64,000 bases of DNA from an uncultured Microbacterium sp. (lineage in GTDB: Bacteria; Actinomycetota; Actinomycetes; Actinomycetales; Microbacteriaceae). The DNA is taken from positions 372,001 to 436,000 of the forward strand of contig NZ_FLQR01000006.1 of assembly GCF_900078385.1 (NCBI RefSeq), in the 5' to 3' direction. The position numbers and the translations under genes were made by a program. Each line of letters opens with the position of its first letter. Within the stretch, counting starts at the first letter, position 1. The notes beneath the pieces are model-generated. The model made no database searches. It worked only from the letters and a program-made list of their open reading frames with translations, and was not told the origin of the DNA. Shown here one piece after another: positions 33,139 to 42,271 of this stretch.

Positions 33139-35729
33139 GCGATGAGCTGCCGGAGGACGAAGGGCATGATGCCGCCGTGGGCGAAGTACGTGCGTTCGCG
33201 CGGCGTGTCCAGCCGCACCCGCGCGGGGAAGGTGATGCCGTCGGCTGTCACCGCGACCACGTCGTCGGACCGGGGGTTCCCGACGACGGTGAAGGTTTCC
33301 CGTCCGGTCAGATGCAGGGACTCGGCGGACTGTCCGTCCTCGAACTCGAGCGGGAGGATTCCCATCCCGATGAGGTTCGAGCGGTGGATCCTCTCGAACG
33401 ACTCGGCGAGGACGACGCGCACGCCCAGGAGGGCGGGCCCCTTCGCCGCCCAGTCCCGGGATGATCCGGCGCCGTAGAGTTTGCCGCCGATGATGAGCAG
33501 CGGAATATCGGCCGCCCGCGCTTCGAGAGCGGCGTCATAAATCGTACGCTCCACTCCCGATACAGGTGACAGCGTGTAACCGCCTTCTCGTTGAGGGACG
33601 AGGCGGTTGCGGAGTCGCACGTTGGCGAGGCAACCGCGCATCATGACCTCGTGATTGCCACGACGCGACGCATAGGTGTTCAGTTGCGAGCGTGGTACGC
33701 CTTGGGCGGTCAGGTACGCGCCCGCGGGAGTGTGGGGAGGGATCGCGCCCGCGGGCGAGAGGTGGTCGGTGGTGATCTGATCGCCGAGGTAGGCGAGGAC
33801 TCGACCGCCATTCAGTGTCCACTCAGGCGCCGGTTCACTCGTGATGCCGTCGAAGTACGGCGGCAGTCGAAGGTAGGTGGAGGTGTTGTCCCACTCGTAT
33901 GTGGCCGCCGTCGGTGTCGTGAGGGCGCGCCAGTGAGCATCGCCACGGAAGACGTCGGAGTACGCTGCGGAGAACATCTGGGGCGTGATGCTCTCCGCGA
34001 TGACGGCGCGGGTCTCGACCACGGAAGGCCAGATGTCCGCGAGCATCACCGGCGTCCCGTCCTGGGCGATCCCGAGCGGCTCACGGTCGAAATCGATGTC
34101 CATGGTGCCGGCGATCCCGTAGGCGATGACCAGCGGCGGCGACATCAGGTAGTTGAGTCGCACGTCGGGGTTGATGCGGCCGTCGAAGTTCCGGTTGCCG
34201 GACAGGACGGCCGCCACACTCAGTCCGTGCTCACGCACCGCGAGCTGGACATCGTCGATGAGTGGCCCGGATGCGCCGATACACGTCATGCATCCAAAGC
34301 CGACGAGGCGGAATCCCGTCGCATCCAGCGCGGGCGTGAGCCCAGCACGGTCGAGGTAGTCCGTGACGACGCGGGAGCCGGGCGAGAGACTCGACTTCAC
34401 CCATGGCTTGGCGGTCAGGCCATATGCGGCAGCATTGCGGGCGAGGAGACCCGCCGCGACCATGACTTCGGGGTTCGAGGTGTTCGTGCACGACGTGATC
34501 GCCGCGATCGCAACGTCACCGTTCCGGAGCCCTCGCGCGCCCGTGGAGTCGATGGCGAAGCCGGGGTCGTCCGGGCTTTGCGCGGTCAGCTCGGCGAGGT
34601 CTGCCCGAAACGTCGACTTGGCAACGTCGAGGCTGACGCGGTCCTGCGGGCGGCGTGGTCCGGCGACCGAGGCGACGATCGTCGACAAATCGACGACGAT
34701 GCGCTCGTCGAAGTCGATCGGGTCGGTGGGCTCGTGCCACAGGTGCTGAGCGCGCGCGTACTCCTCGACCAGCGCGACGTGTTCAGGCGAGCGCCCGGTG
34801 AAGCGCAGGTAGTCGATGGTCGCCTGGTCGATGGGGAAGTACGCGAGGGTGGCGCCGAATTCAGGACACATGTTCGCGATCGTCGCCCGGTCGGCGACCG
34901 ACATACGGGAGAGCCCGTCACCGGTGAACTCCACAAACGTGCCGACGACACCGTGTTCGCGGAGCCGCTGCGTGATCGTGAGGACGAGGTCGGTCGCGGT
35001 GGACCCAACGGGCAGCGTGCCGATCATCTCGATGCCGATGACTTTCGGCACCACCATCGCGTAAGGCTCGCCGAGCATGACGGCCTCCGCCTCGATGCCG
35101 CCGATGCCCCACCCGATGACCCCGAGTGCGTCGACCATCGTTGTGTGTGAGTCTGTCCCGAGACAGACATCAGGGATGGCGATGCCGTCTCTGACCTCGA
35201 CCACCCTCGCAAGATGCTCGATGTTGATCTGGTGCATGATCCCGGTGCCGGGCGGGACGACCGCGAATTGGTCGAACTGCTCCTGCCCCCAGCGGAGGAA
35301 GCGGTAGCGCTCTGCGTTGCGCTCGAACTCGATGTCGACGTTGCGCTCGACGGCATCAGGCGAACGGAAGATGTCGACGATGACACTGTGGTCGATGACC
35401 AGCTCGGCTGGTATCCGCGGATTCACCCGTGCCGGGTCGGCCCCAAGTGCGCGGGCAGCCTCCCGCATGGCCGCGAGGTCGACTACGGTCGGCACGCCAT
35501 TGGTGTCGTGCAGGAAGATGCGGGATGGGAAGAGGTCGATGGCGCGACCGGCCGCCGACGACTCGCGCCAGTTCCGCAACGCCTGAGCGTCCGCGCCGTC
35601 AGCGCCGCTGTGGCGGAGCGCATTCTCGACGAGGATGCGGATGCTGTACGGCATCGTGTTCAGTCCCGGCTCTGTGTGGATCGGCACGTACCGTGCCGCT
35701 GCGCCTGGGAGATGCTGTTCGACGGTCAT
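33135..35729 (-). CDS. Aconitase AcnA/IRP1-type hydro-lyase in a catabolic operon
   Basis: An 864-residue AcnA-type aconitase with the [4Fe-4S] cysteines in SCTNTSNPEVM and GFGCMTCIGASGPL, substrate/catalytic regions GNRNFDGRINPDV and LYGAGSSRDWAAKGP. Ala replaces the usual Asn after CIG, and the protein starts about 25 residues shorter than many AcnA. A housekeeping aconitase normally stands alone or with other TCA genes; this one lies between an ABM-domain gene (1-bp gap, TGACATG) and an MFS gene (4-bp overlap). It may dehydrate or isomerise citrate or a related tricarboxylate. ATG at 35729. Confidence 0.9.
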   Translation of the reverse strand: MTVEQHLPGAAARYVPIHTEPGLNTMPYSIRILVENALRHSGADGADAQALRNWRESSAAGRAIDLFPSRIFLHDTNGVPTVVDLAAMREAARALGADPARVNPRIPAELVIDHSVIVDIFRSPDAVERNVDIEFERNAERYRFLRWGQEQFDQFAVVPPGTGIMHQINIEHLARVVEVRDGIAIPDVCLGTDSHTTMVDALGVIGWGIGGIEAEAVMLGEPYAMVVPKVIGIEMIGTLPVGSTATDLVLTITQRLREHGVVGTFVEFTGDGLSRMSVADRATIANMCPEFGATLAYFPIDQATIDYLRFTGRSPEHVALVEEYARAQHLWHEPTDPIDFDERIVVDLSTIVASVAGPRRPQDRVSLDVAKSTFRADLAELTAQSPDDPGFAIDSTGARGLRNGDVAIAAITSCTNTSNPEVMVAAGLLARNAAAYGLTAKPWVKSSLSPGSRVVTDYLDRAGLTPALDATGFRLVGFGCMTCIGASGPLIDDVQLAVREHGLSVAAVLSGNRNFDGRINPDVRLNYLMSPPLVIAYGIAGTMDIDFDREPLGIAQDGTPVMLADIWPSVVETRAVIAESITPQMFSAAYSDVFRGDAHWRALTTPTAATYEWDNTSTYLRLPPYFDGITSEPAPEWTLNGGRVLAYLGDQITTDHLSPAGAIPPHTPAGAYLTAQGVPRSQLNTYASRRGNHEVMMRGCLANVRLRNRLVPQREGGYTLSPVSGVERTIYDAALEARAADIPLLIIGGKLYGAGSSRDWAAKGPALLGVRVVLAESFERIHRSNLIGMGILPLEFEDGQSAESLHLTGRETFTVVGNPRSDDVVAVTADGITFPARVRLDTPRERTYFAHGGIMPFVLRQLIA

Positions 35730-35730
35730 G

Positions 35731-36051
35731 TCACGGACGTTCGGGGATGTCGTCCGGGAAGAGCGGAGCACTGAGCAGCATCGACTTGCTCCCTGGGACG
35801 ACACACCGCGCTTCAGTCTCCCGCCATGCCGCATAGTGGCGGGCGCTGCGGTGGGCGACTTCGAACGCATCCTGGTCGATGTATATCTCGTAGAAGTAGA
35901 ACCGGCGCGGATCGCTCGTGTCGCGCTGCACGTCGAACCGGATGCAGCCGGGCTCGTCGTTCAGGCTGGCCAGCGCGTTTGTGTGAATGGCAGAGGTGAA
36001 CTCGTCGACTCGGTCGGGCTGCACGTCGAGCTGAACCCAGACGGTGTACAT
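35731..36051 (-). CDS. ABM-domain (antibiotic biosynthesis monooxygenase/LsrG-like) protein
   Basis: A 106-residue ferredoxin-like dimeric alpha-beta protein: YTVWVQLDVQPDRVDEFTSAIHTNALASLNDEPGCIRFDVQRDTSDPRRFYFYEIYIDQDAFEVAHRSARHYAAW. The fold includes cofactor-free monooxygenases and the LsrG isomerase of phospho-AI-2, so isomerase activity is possible in a sugar-acid pathway. The ATG at 36051 follows AGGAGGAGACAC; the next gene starts one base after its stop. Exact reaction unknown. Confidence 0.85.
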   Translation of the reverse strand: MYTVWVQLDVQPDRVDEFTSAIHTNALASLNDEPGCIRFDVQRDTSDPRRFYFYEIYIDQDAFEVAHRSARHYAAWRETEARCVVPGSKSMLLSAPLFPDDIPERP

Positions 36052-36061
36052 GTGTCTCCTC

Positions 36062-37114
36062 CTATGCCGCAAGCGGCCAGGGTACGCGCGCTGACGTCGC
36101 AAGGTCTTTCAGTTCGTCGAGTGTCTTGTCGGGGAGCCAGATGCCTTCGGCGGCCGCGCTGGCGCCAGCGCGGTTCTCGATTTCGCCGGGATAGAAGACC
36201 TCCGCCACGCCGTGCGCGAGCGGCACCGACTTGGTGATGGCGATGAGTTCGTCCATCCTGTTGCCGAACTGTTCGAGTCCGACGAGTGCATCGATGTCGA
36301 TGGCGATGGCGAGATGCCCGCAACGACTGCGCTCATTCGGCACATACGGGCCGGCAACTTCGATCGCGATTCCGGAACCGGTGAGGACCCCGGAGAGGAC
36401 GTCCATCATGAAGGAGATGCCGTAGCCCTTGTGTCCGGCCATCGGCAGGAGGATGCCTTCGATGGCCTCACGCGGGTCCGTCGTCGGTGCGCCATCCTTC
36501 GTGAGGGCCCACTCGATGGGGATGGGCTGCTGCTTCTGGAGTGCGGAGTAGATCTTCCCGCGGGCGACGCCGGTATTGGCGATGTCCAGGACGACGGTCC
36601 CATGAGAGCCGCCGGGGGTGGCAACCGACCAGGGGTTCGCGCCGACGGTCTTCTCGAGTCCGCCCCACGGCGCCATGGCCGGGCTCCCGTTGGTGGTGAG
36701 GATCCCGACACAGCCGGCATCTGCCATGCGCCTCGTCCAGTACGCGGCGGTGCCGAAGTGATTGCTGTTGCGAACCGCGACCAAGCCGACGCCGTGGGTC
36801 TTCGCGCGGGCGACCGCTTCACGGCACGCAAGGTCGGTGACGATCTGACCGACACCCTCTCGCCCGTCGAGCACTGCGACGGCGCCGAAGTCAACAACGC
36901 GCTCAGGAGATGTGACGGAGTTCATCGCTCCGGATCGGAGCCGAGCGACGTACCAGGAGAGCCGCAGCATCCCGTGCGATGGGTGACCCCATCCGTCCGC
37001 GACGACCAGACTGTCGGCGACGAGCTGAGCTTCGTCGTGCGACATTCCTTCGGCGACGAGGATTCTGGTGCCGAGCGCAGTGAGCTCCGAGGCGGAGAAG
37101 ATCTGTCCGGTCAC
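36062..37114 (-). CDS. Ldh-type (malate/ureidoglycolate/2-hydroxyacid) NAD(P) dehydrogenase
   Basis: A 350-residue member of the malate/L-lactate dehydrogenase (type 2) family: LGTRILVAEGMSHDEAQLVADSLVVADGWGHPSHGMLRLSWYVARLRSG, VRNSNHFGTAAYW (His of the catalytic pair), TTNGSPAMAPWGG, KGYGISFMMDVLSGVLTGSG. Family members oxidise malate, lactate, ureidoglycolate or 2,3-diketogulonate-like acids with NAD(P). GTG at 37114 is taken because AAGGAG lies 10 nt upstream; a GTG at 37123 is too near the ribosome site. A hairpin (37149-37180) separates it from the binding-protein gene. Confidence 0.88.
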   Translation of the reverse strand: MTGQIFSASELTALGTRILVAEGMSHDEAQLVADSLVVADGWGHPSHGMLRLSWYVARLRSGAMNSVTSPERVVDFGAVAVLDGREGVGQIVTDLACREAVARAKTHGVGLVAVRNSNHFGTAAYWTRRMADAGCVGILTTNGSPAMAPWGGLEKTVGANPWSVATPGGSHGTVVLDIANTGVARGKIYSALQKQQPIPIEWALTKDGAPTTDPREAIEGILLPMAGHKGYGISFMMDVLSGVLTGSGIAIEVAGPYVPNERSRCGHLAIAIDIDALVGLEQFGNRMDELIAITKSVPLAHGVAEVFYPGEIENRAGASAAAEGIWLPDKTLDELKDLATSARVPWPLAA

Positions 37115-37148
37115 CGCGTACACGCTCCTTGATGTGTGGGATGGGACG

Positions 37149-37180
37149 AACCCGCCCCGCCAGAATCGGCGGGGCGGGTT
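37149..37180 (-). terminator. Perfect GC-rich hairpin between SBP and Ldh genes (no U-tract)
   Basis: AACCCGCCCCGCC (37149-37161) and GGCGGGGCGGGTT (37168-37180) form a 13-bp perfect stem with a 6-nt loop, directly after the SBP stop. Without a U-run it is more likely a partial terminator or mRNA-stabilising hairpin that keeps the binding-protein transcript more abundant than the downstream genes. Confidence 0.75.
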
Positions 37181-37186
37181 GAGGTG

Positions 37187-38347
37187 TTATCCGAGCAGGC
37201 CGTTCCACTTCTCGGTGAACGCGGCGACGTCAGCGTCGGGAACCAGGTCGTAATCCACGAAGATGATCTCGTCCTCGCCCACGGTGTCCACGACCTCCTG
37301 ATAGGTGTGGCGTCCTTCGGCGGTTTCGACACTCTCGCGGTACGAGGTCAGGCCTCCTTCAGCGACCGCATTCTGGCCCTCCTCCGAGAGCACGAAGTCG
37401 ACGAAGAGCTTCGCCGTCGCGGTGTTTGGAGCCTCCGCCGGAATCGCGATGCCTCGCGGAAGCACGACCGTTCCATCCTCGGGGAAGACGAACGAGTACA
37501 GGCCGCCGCTGCTCTCGACGATGGGGTACGACGGGGCGGCACTGATGAAGAACCCGGCCAGGTACTCGCCGGCGAGGATCTTCTCACCCTGCGAGCCCGA
37601 GGAGCTCTCGGGGCGCGCGCTCGGCAGGATGCTCTCGAGGCTGCTCCACGCGTCGGGGCGGGCCGCCGTGTAGGCGTTGGAGACGGTGAAGCCGAACGCT
37701 CCGCCGACGTCGCGCGTCGTGATCTTGTCCGCGAACTTGTCCGGCTCTGCTGCGACGAGTTCAGCGAGATGCGCGATGCCGGTCGGGGCCTCCGGCATCA
37801 GCTGGCTGTTGTAGGCAATGCCAACTGGATCGGTGGACATCGCGTACACATTCGGGAGGACCTGAGCGAAGTCGGGCAGCTCGCCCAGCTCGGGCGACGC
37901 GTACTCGAGGAAGCGGTCCGGCTCCTCCGCGAACTCTGCCCACGCCTGCGCAGCGTTCGACACGAGCAGGTCGGCCGTCGAGCTGCCTGACGCGGTCTCG
38001 GAGAGCTGACGCTGGAAGACCTCGTCGGAGTCCAGGTTGTTCGCGTTGATCGTGGTGACGAAGGGGTACTTCTTCTGGAAGTCCCGGAAGATGGGCGCCC
38101 AGTTCTCCTGATCTGTGTTGCTGTAGATGGTGAGCGTGCCGCCCTCCTCTTCTGCCTCGGCTACCAAGTCCGCGTAGTCCGCAGGGTAGGACTCGGGGTA
38201 CTCGCCCTCCGCAATCGGATTGGAGGGAGCCGGGGCGGCACCGTCGTTGCCGCAACCGGCAAGCAGGGCGATGACAGCCACCGAAGCGGCGGCGGTGGTC
38301 CAGAGTCGAGCTTGGCGAGCAGGACGCTGCGTGACGTGGATCTTCAT
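37187..38347 (-). CDS. Fe3+/phosphonate/thiamine-type ABC substrate-binding lipoprotein
   Basis: A 386-residue type 2 periplasmic-like binding protein. Lipobox ALLAGC (Cys about 32), then AEAEEEGGTLTIYSNTDQENWAPIFRDFQKKYPFVTTINANNLDSDEVFQRQLSETASGSSTADLLVSN, typical of the AfuA/FbpA/PhnS fold, and FVDFVLSEEGQNAVAEGG near the end. The family carries iron, thiamine, phosphonates and, in several clusters, carboxylates or sulfonates; the regulon suggests an acid. AAAGGAG precedes the ATG. Operator copy 2 lies 57 bp upstream. First gene of SBP-Ldh-ABM-aconitase-MFS. Confidence 0.9.
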   Translation of the reverse strand: MKIHVTQRPARQARLWTTAAASVAVIALLAGCGNDGAAPAPSNPIAEGEYPESYPADYADLVAEAEEEGGTLTIYSNTDQENWAPIFRDFQKKYPFVTTINANNLDSDEVFQRQLSETASGSSTADLLVSNAAQAWAEFAEEPDRFLEYASPELGELPDFAQVLPNVYAMSTDPVGIAYNSQLMPEAPTGIAHLAELVAAEPDKFADKITTRDVGGAFGFTVSNAYTAARPDAWSSLESILPSARPESSSGSQGEKILAGEYLAGFFISAAPSYPIVESSGGLYSFVFPEDGTVVLPRGIAIPAEAPNTATAKLFVDFVLSEEGQNAVAEGGLTSYRESVETAEGRHTYQEVVDTVGEDEIIFVDYDLVPDADVAAFTEKWNGLLG

Positions 38348-38404
38348 GACACTCCTTTGTGGTGGGCGGGCAATCGGGCTGCCCTTCTTCATAATGTGGT
38401 CAAG

Positions 38405-38422
38405 TGGTCGACCTGTCAACCA
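38405..38422. promoter_or_regulatory. Copy 2 of the GntR-type operator (upstream of SBP operon)
   Basis: TGGTCGACCTGTCAACCA matches the consensus at all fixed positions. It lies 58 bp upstream of the SBP ATG (38347, minus strand), between it and the racemase-fold gene, where it can control the SBP operon alone. Confidence 0.85.
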
Positions 38423-38460
38423 CCATCTCGTTGGCGTGATGCTGTCGTTATCGGTATCAA

Positions 38461-39168
38461 TCAGTCGGCGTAGAACTGGTGGTGCCGGCGGTCGCCCCGC
38501 TCAATGGCTGAGCGCAGCGCACGGGCGGCGCGCGAAGGCCCGGAGTAGACCGTGGTTCCGAGAATCGAAGAGACCTCGGAGGAAGCCGGCGCGAGCGAGT
38601 ACTGAGCGAGGAGCACTGCATCCCCTTCACGCAGATGCGGCCGCACAGCGGTCGCGATCAGCTCGGCGACCGCTGCGGTTTCCCCCGCATCCACGGCCTC
38701 CAACGCTCCCTCGACATAGATCGGGACCAGTTCGAACTCTGTGTGATGCTCGGCCGCAACCTCACCCAGTCGCACCGTGGAGTCCGCCAGCGCAGCTTGC
38801 ACCGAGGCAACGACGAGGACGCGTCGAGGCGCGACCGCGAGAACGTCGTGGAATGCCGCCGAGTCCGCGCCCAGGATGGGCACGGGCCGGTCCGCGCTGG
38901 CTGCCGAGGCCACGAAGGAATAGAGCGAGCACGTGATGAGCACACCGTCCGCCCCTTCGAGCAGAACATGGTCGATCAGGCGAACCATGCGCTCCAGGAG
39001 GAGCGGCGTAACGCCACCGTGCTGATTCACCTCCTCGATGAGCCTGTCGTCCAGGACGTTCCATATGCGCGCCTCTGGAAACTCGTCACGGACGGCGATG
39101 CTCGCGGGCTCGATGGCTGTCGAGACTCCGTGGATCAGTGCGATGAGAGGGGGACGATCCGAGCTCAT
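38461..39168 (-). CDS. Asp/Glu racemase-fold protein lacking the second catalytic cysteine (copy A)
   Basis: A 235-residue protein of the Asp/Glu/hydantoin racemase superfamily: LIALIHGVSTAIEPASIAVRDEFPEARIWNVLDDRLIEEVNQHGGVTPLLLERMVRLIDHVLLEGADGVLITCSLYSFVA. It has one cysteine only, in LITCSLYS. The second position, where racemases have GCT, reads LLAQYSLAPAS. A two-base racemase mechanism is therefore unlikely; relatives with one cysteine include decarboxylases and isomerases. It follows the ATPase gene by 53 bp under operator copies 3/4. A paralogue with the same change is at 43633-44301. Confidence 0.85.
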   Translation of the reverse strand: MSSDRPPLIALIHGVSTAIEPASIAVRDEFPEARIWNVLDDRLIEEVNQHGGVTPLLLERMVRLIDHVLLEGADGVLITCSLYSFVASAASADRPVPILGADSAAFHDVLAVAPRRVLVVASVQAALADSTVRLGEVAAEHHTEFELVPIYVEGALEAVDAGETAAVAELIATAVRPHLREGDAVLLAQYSLAPASSEVSSILGTTVYSGPSRAARALRSAIERGDRRHHQFYAD

Positions 39169-39221
39169 CTGTGCTCCTTCCCGTGCTGCGGGCGCCTGAG
39201 CGTGCCGCCCGAAGCTACGAC

Positions 39222-40352
39222 TCAGTGCGCGGCCGCGATGATGAGGTTCGTCATGGTTTCATTGACAACCGCGGTCCGCGGGAAGATGCGCACAGCATCC
39301 GCGTCCAATACGGCGTCCACACGGCCGGTGAGGTCGCCGCGGTGATGGTCCGCGATCAGCACTTTCGCGCCGAGCTGCAAGTCGTACTCGTACCGCGAAC
39401 CCACGTAAGAGGTGGTGAGTACGTCCGCGCCGAGGACGATGCGGTCTCGCGTTGCCACGGCCGATCCCTCCGGTTCGAGGCTGGTGCGCTCTGGCCGGAA
39501 CGCGATGGTGACAGCATCGCCGGCGGCGAAGCCCGCCACGGACGGAACGGTGATCAGGTCATCCATGTCATCGATGCGGAGGACGACCGAGTTGGCCGAC
39601 GCTTCCTTCACGACGCCGTCGAGGAAGTTCGCCCGGCCGATGAAGGCGTTGACCTCTGCGGTTGCCGGCTGTTCGTAGATCTCATGCGGCGTCCCGACCT
39701 GGAGAAGGTGTCCCATCGACATGACGGCAATTCGGTCGCTCATAGCCAGCGCCTCTTCCTGGTCATGGGTCACGTAGACCGTCGTGATCCCGAGATCGGC
39801 CTGCAGCCGCTTCAGCCACACTCGCGCCTGCTCGCGTAGCTTCGCGTCGAGGTTGGACAGCGGCTCATCGAGCAGCAGCACCTTCGGCGAGTAGACCAGC
39901 GCGCGGGCCAGGGCGACGCGCTGCTGCTGACCGCCGGAGAGCTGGTGAGGGTAGCGCTTGGACAGGTGAGCGAGGCCGACCTTATCGAGCGCCTCGGCGA
40001 TGAGCCTCTTCTGCTCTGCCTTGGGCACCTTTCGGATGTTGAGCGGCACCGCGAGGTTCTGCTCGAGCGTCATGTGCGGCCAGAGTGCGTAGCTCTGGAA
40101 CACCATCCCGAGGTCGCGCTCCTCCGGGGGAACGAACTTCCGGTCCGAAACGAAGACGACATCGCCGACGCTTACTTCGCCGCTCGTGGGCTTCTCCAGG
40201 CCGGCGAGGCACGACAAGGTCGTGGACTTGCCGCAGCCGGACGGGCCCAGGAGGGTGAAGAACTCCCCGTCCTTGATGTGGATGTCGATGCCGTGGAGCA
40301 CGATGTTGCCGTTGTACTCCTTGCGCAGGTCAGAGATGACGACGTCAGGCAT
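39222..40352 (-). CDS. ABC transporter ATP-binding protein (FbpC/PotA type)
   Basis: A 376-residue ATPase: Walker A GPSGCGKST (about 36-44), Q-loop VFQSYALWPHM, signature LSGGQQQR, Walker B VLLLDEPLSNLD, H-loop VTHDQEEA, then a TOBE domain with GDAVTIAFRPERT. It energises the two-permease-domain protein at 40345-42114, whose gene it overlaps by 8 bp, with the binding protein at 37187-38347. Substrate is inferred to be the regulon's acid. Confidence 0.93.
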   Translation of the reverse strand: MPDVVISDLRKEYNGNIVLHGIDIHIKDGEFFTLLGPSGCGKSTTLSCLAGLEKPTSGEVSVGDVVFVSDRKFVPPEERDLGMVFQSYALWPHMTLEQNLAVPLNIRKVPKAEQKRLIAEALDKVGLAHLSKRYPHQLSGGQQQRVALARALVYSPKVLLLDEPLSNLDAKLREQARVWLKRLQADLGITTVYVTHDQEEALAMSDRIAVMSMGHLLQVGTPHEIYEQPATAEVNAFIGRANFLDGVVKEASANSVVLRIDDMDDLITVPSVAGFAAGDAVTIAFRPERTSLEPEGSAVATRDRIVLGADVLTTSYVGSRYEYDLQLGAKVLIADHHRGDLTGRVDAVLDADAVRIFPRTAVVNETMTNLIIAAAH

Positions 40353-42114
40353 TCTCTTTCTTTCCTCTCGTGAGCAGGCCGGCGACGCCGACGAACACTG
40401 CAGTGATGACGATCTGGATGGTCGCGAGGGCCGCGACCGATCCGGTGTTGCCCTGTACCCACAGCTCGAGCATCGTCGTGCCGATGATGTTCGTCTGGGC
40501 GGACCCTAGGAAGATGGCGGGCGAGTACTCCTTGAGCATCGTGACGAACACCAGGATCATCGCGGCGACGAACGCTGGTGTGATGAGCTTGCGCATGATG
40601 CGGAAGAAGGTCATCACCCAATCGGCACCAGAGACACGCGCTGCATTGTCGAGCTCTTCGCCGATCTGCATGACCGCCGGAGAGATCGACCCGTAAGCGC
40701 TAGGGAGCGCGCGCAGGCCGAAAGCGATGATGATGATGGCCAGCGTCCCCTGGAGGAACGCGCCGAGGCCGAACGGGAGCAGGGCGATCGCCCAGAACAG
40801 ACCGATACCGATGATGAGACCGGGCATCGCCTGGGGCGCCAGCGCCAAGTACTCGATGAGCTTGCGCAACCGGAAGTTCGACCGGCGCGCGACGAGCACC
40901 GCGACGGTGGCGACGAAGCTGACCACGATCATGCCGATGCCGGCGACGATGAGGCTGTTACGGATCGACTGCACGTAGACGGGGAATTCGATGATGCGCA
41001 GATAGTTGTCCATCGTGAGCGCGTTGAACGGGTTGGCCAACGGCGTGAAGAACGCGGTGAACGAGCGGAAGAGCAATCCACCCAGGGGAATGATCGCGCC
41101 AAAGATCAGGTAGATCGAGATGAACACGATGGCCACGTACTTCGTCCAACCGAGATCCAGACGCCGCGGACGAGTCGCTTTTCCTCGGACCGAGACGAAG
41201 CGCTTGGCGTCCTTCAGGAGCTTCGCCTGGACCGCCACCAGAATGACGGTGACGATGAGGATGAACATCGACGCGGCGCCGAGGACCCCGTAATCGGGGT
41301 TGATGGACTGAAGACCGTTCTTGTAGAGGAACGTCGCGAACACCGTGATGCCCACGGGCTGGCCGTACAGCAGCGGGATCGAGAGGGTCTCGATCGACAT
41401 CGAGGCCACCAGGATGGCCGAGTATACGATCGGCGGGCGCAACATGGGGATGACGACGGAGAACAGGATGCGGAACGGACCCGCACCGACGGTCTGCGCC
41501 GCGGCTTCGAGGCTCGCGTCCGAGTTCCGCAGCGCGTTCGCACAGAAGACGTAGGCGATGGGAGCGAGCGCGACCGCCTCGGTGAGCGCCATACCGGGGA
41601 TTGTGTAGAGGTCCCACGGGACGAATCCGACAGCCTGTCGCACCGCGGTGCTGAGGAACCCCGCGGGTCCGTACATCGTGATCCACCCGAATCCGAGGAT
41701 GAGGGAGGAGATGAAGAACGGCCACTGCATGCTGACACCGAAGACTCGGCGACCCGGGATATCCGTGCGGACCACCACGATGGCCATCGGAACGGCGATG
41801 ACCAGCGTGAGGATCGTGGTCATGCCCGCGAAGAGGACGGTGTTCAGGATGACGGTGCCGAAGTCCGCCTCAGTGAACAGCTTGGTGAAATTCTCGACGG
41901 TGAAGATTCCGCCAGCCTCATAGAGCGGACGATCCGAGAACGCCTGAACGAGTGTCGGGACGACGGGCGCAAGCACGAAGACCGCAAGGATGATGATGAT
42001 CGCCCAGAACACGACATTGCCGCGGTCGACACCGAAGATGCGCTTGTAGCGTGGGGCCCGATAGGTCTCGACGCGCGGGTCACGCGTCTCCGGGCGGTCG
42101 ATGAGGGAGGTCAT
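40345..42114 (-). CDS. Fused two-domain ABC permease (FbpB/ThiP type)
   Basis: A 589-residue membrane protein with two permease halves of about six helices each. Each half carries an EAA-type coupling motif: QTVGAGPFRILFSVVIPMLRPP in the first (about residue 210) and NAARVSGADWVMTFFRIMRKLITP in the second (about 510). This is the usual FbpB/ThiP architecture. First gene of the permease-ATPase-racemase operon running left from operator copy 3. The ATG at 42114 is preceded by an expected spacing but no strong Shine-Dalgarno. Confidence 0.92.
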   Translation of the reverse strand: MTSLIDRPETRDPRVETYRAPRYKRIFGVDRGNVVFWAIIIILAVFVLAPVVPTLVQAFSDRPLYEAGGIFTVENFTKLFTEADFGTVILNTVLFAGMTTILTLVIAVPMAIVVVRTDIPGRRVFGVSMQWPFFISSLILGFGWITMYGPAGFLSTAVRQAVGFVPWDLYTIPGMALTEAVALAPIAYVFCANALRNSDASLEAAAQTVGAGPFRILFSVVIPMLRPPIVYSAILVASMSIETLSIPLLYGQPVGITVFATFLYKNGLQSINPDYGVLGAASMFILIVTVILVAVQAKLLKDAKRFVSVRGKATRPRRLDLGWTKYVAIVFISIYLIFGAIIPLGGLLFRSFTAFFTPLANPFNALTMDNYLRIIEFPVYVQSIRNSLIVAGIGMIVVSFVATVAVLVARRSNFRLRKLIEYLALAPQAMPGLIIGIGLFWAIALLPFGLGAFLQGTLAIIIIAFGLRALPSAYGSISPAVMQIGEELDNAARVSGADWVMTFFRIMRKLITPAFVAAMILVFVTMLKEYSPAIFLGSAQTNIIGTTMLELWVQGNTGSVAALATIQIVITAVFVGVAGLLTRGKKENA

Positions 42115-42212
42115 GCTCGCGCTCCCGTCATCGTGAAGGTCGCCATCATTGGTTCAAATCCTCTCCATTGAGTTCGCCAGAGCGAGGTGGATTGCATAAT
42201 CATCACTCAAAG

Positions 42213-42230
42213 TGGTCGACCAGTCAACCA
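42213..42230. promoter_or_regulatory. Copy 3 of the GntR-type operator (toward permease operon)
   Basis: TGGTCGACCAGTCAACCA, 99 bp upstream of the permease ATG. With the preceding AAAG it forms one arm (42209-42230) of an exact 22-bp inverted repeat with copy 4. Confidence 0.88.
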
Positions 42231-42253
42231 CCTGAGATAAGATTGGTGGCGAC

Positions 42254-42271
42254 TGGTTGACTGGTCGACCA
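42254..42271. promoter_or_regulatory. Copy 4 of the GntR-type operator (toward dehydrogenase operon)
   Basis: TGGTTGACTGGTCGACCA is the exact reverse complement of copy 3. It continues with CTTT, giving a 22-bp arm (42254-42275). The spacer between arms is 23 bp, and the pair serves the divergent operons starting at 42114 and 42479. The 200 bp from here to the next start is a long untranslated leader with no other feature I can identify. Confidence 0.88.

Noticed and set aside
37149..37180. A full rho-independent terminator ending the SBP operon
   Set aside because: The stem is strong but there is no T-run, and the next genes in the same direction have no operator of their own, so partial termination or mRNA stabilisation is more likely.
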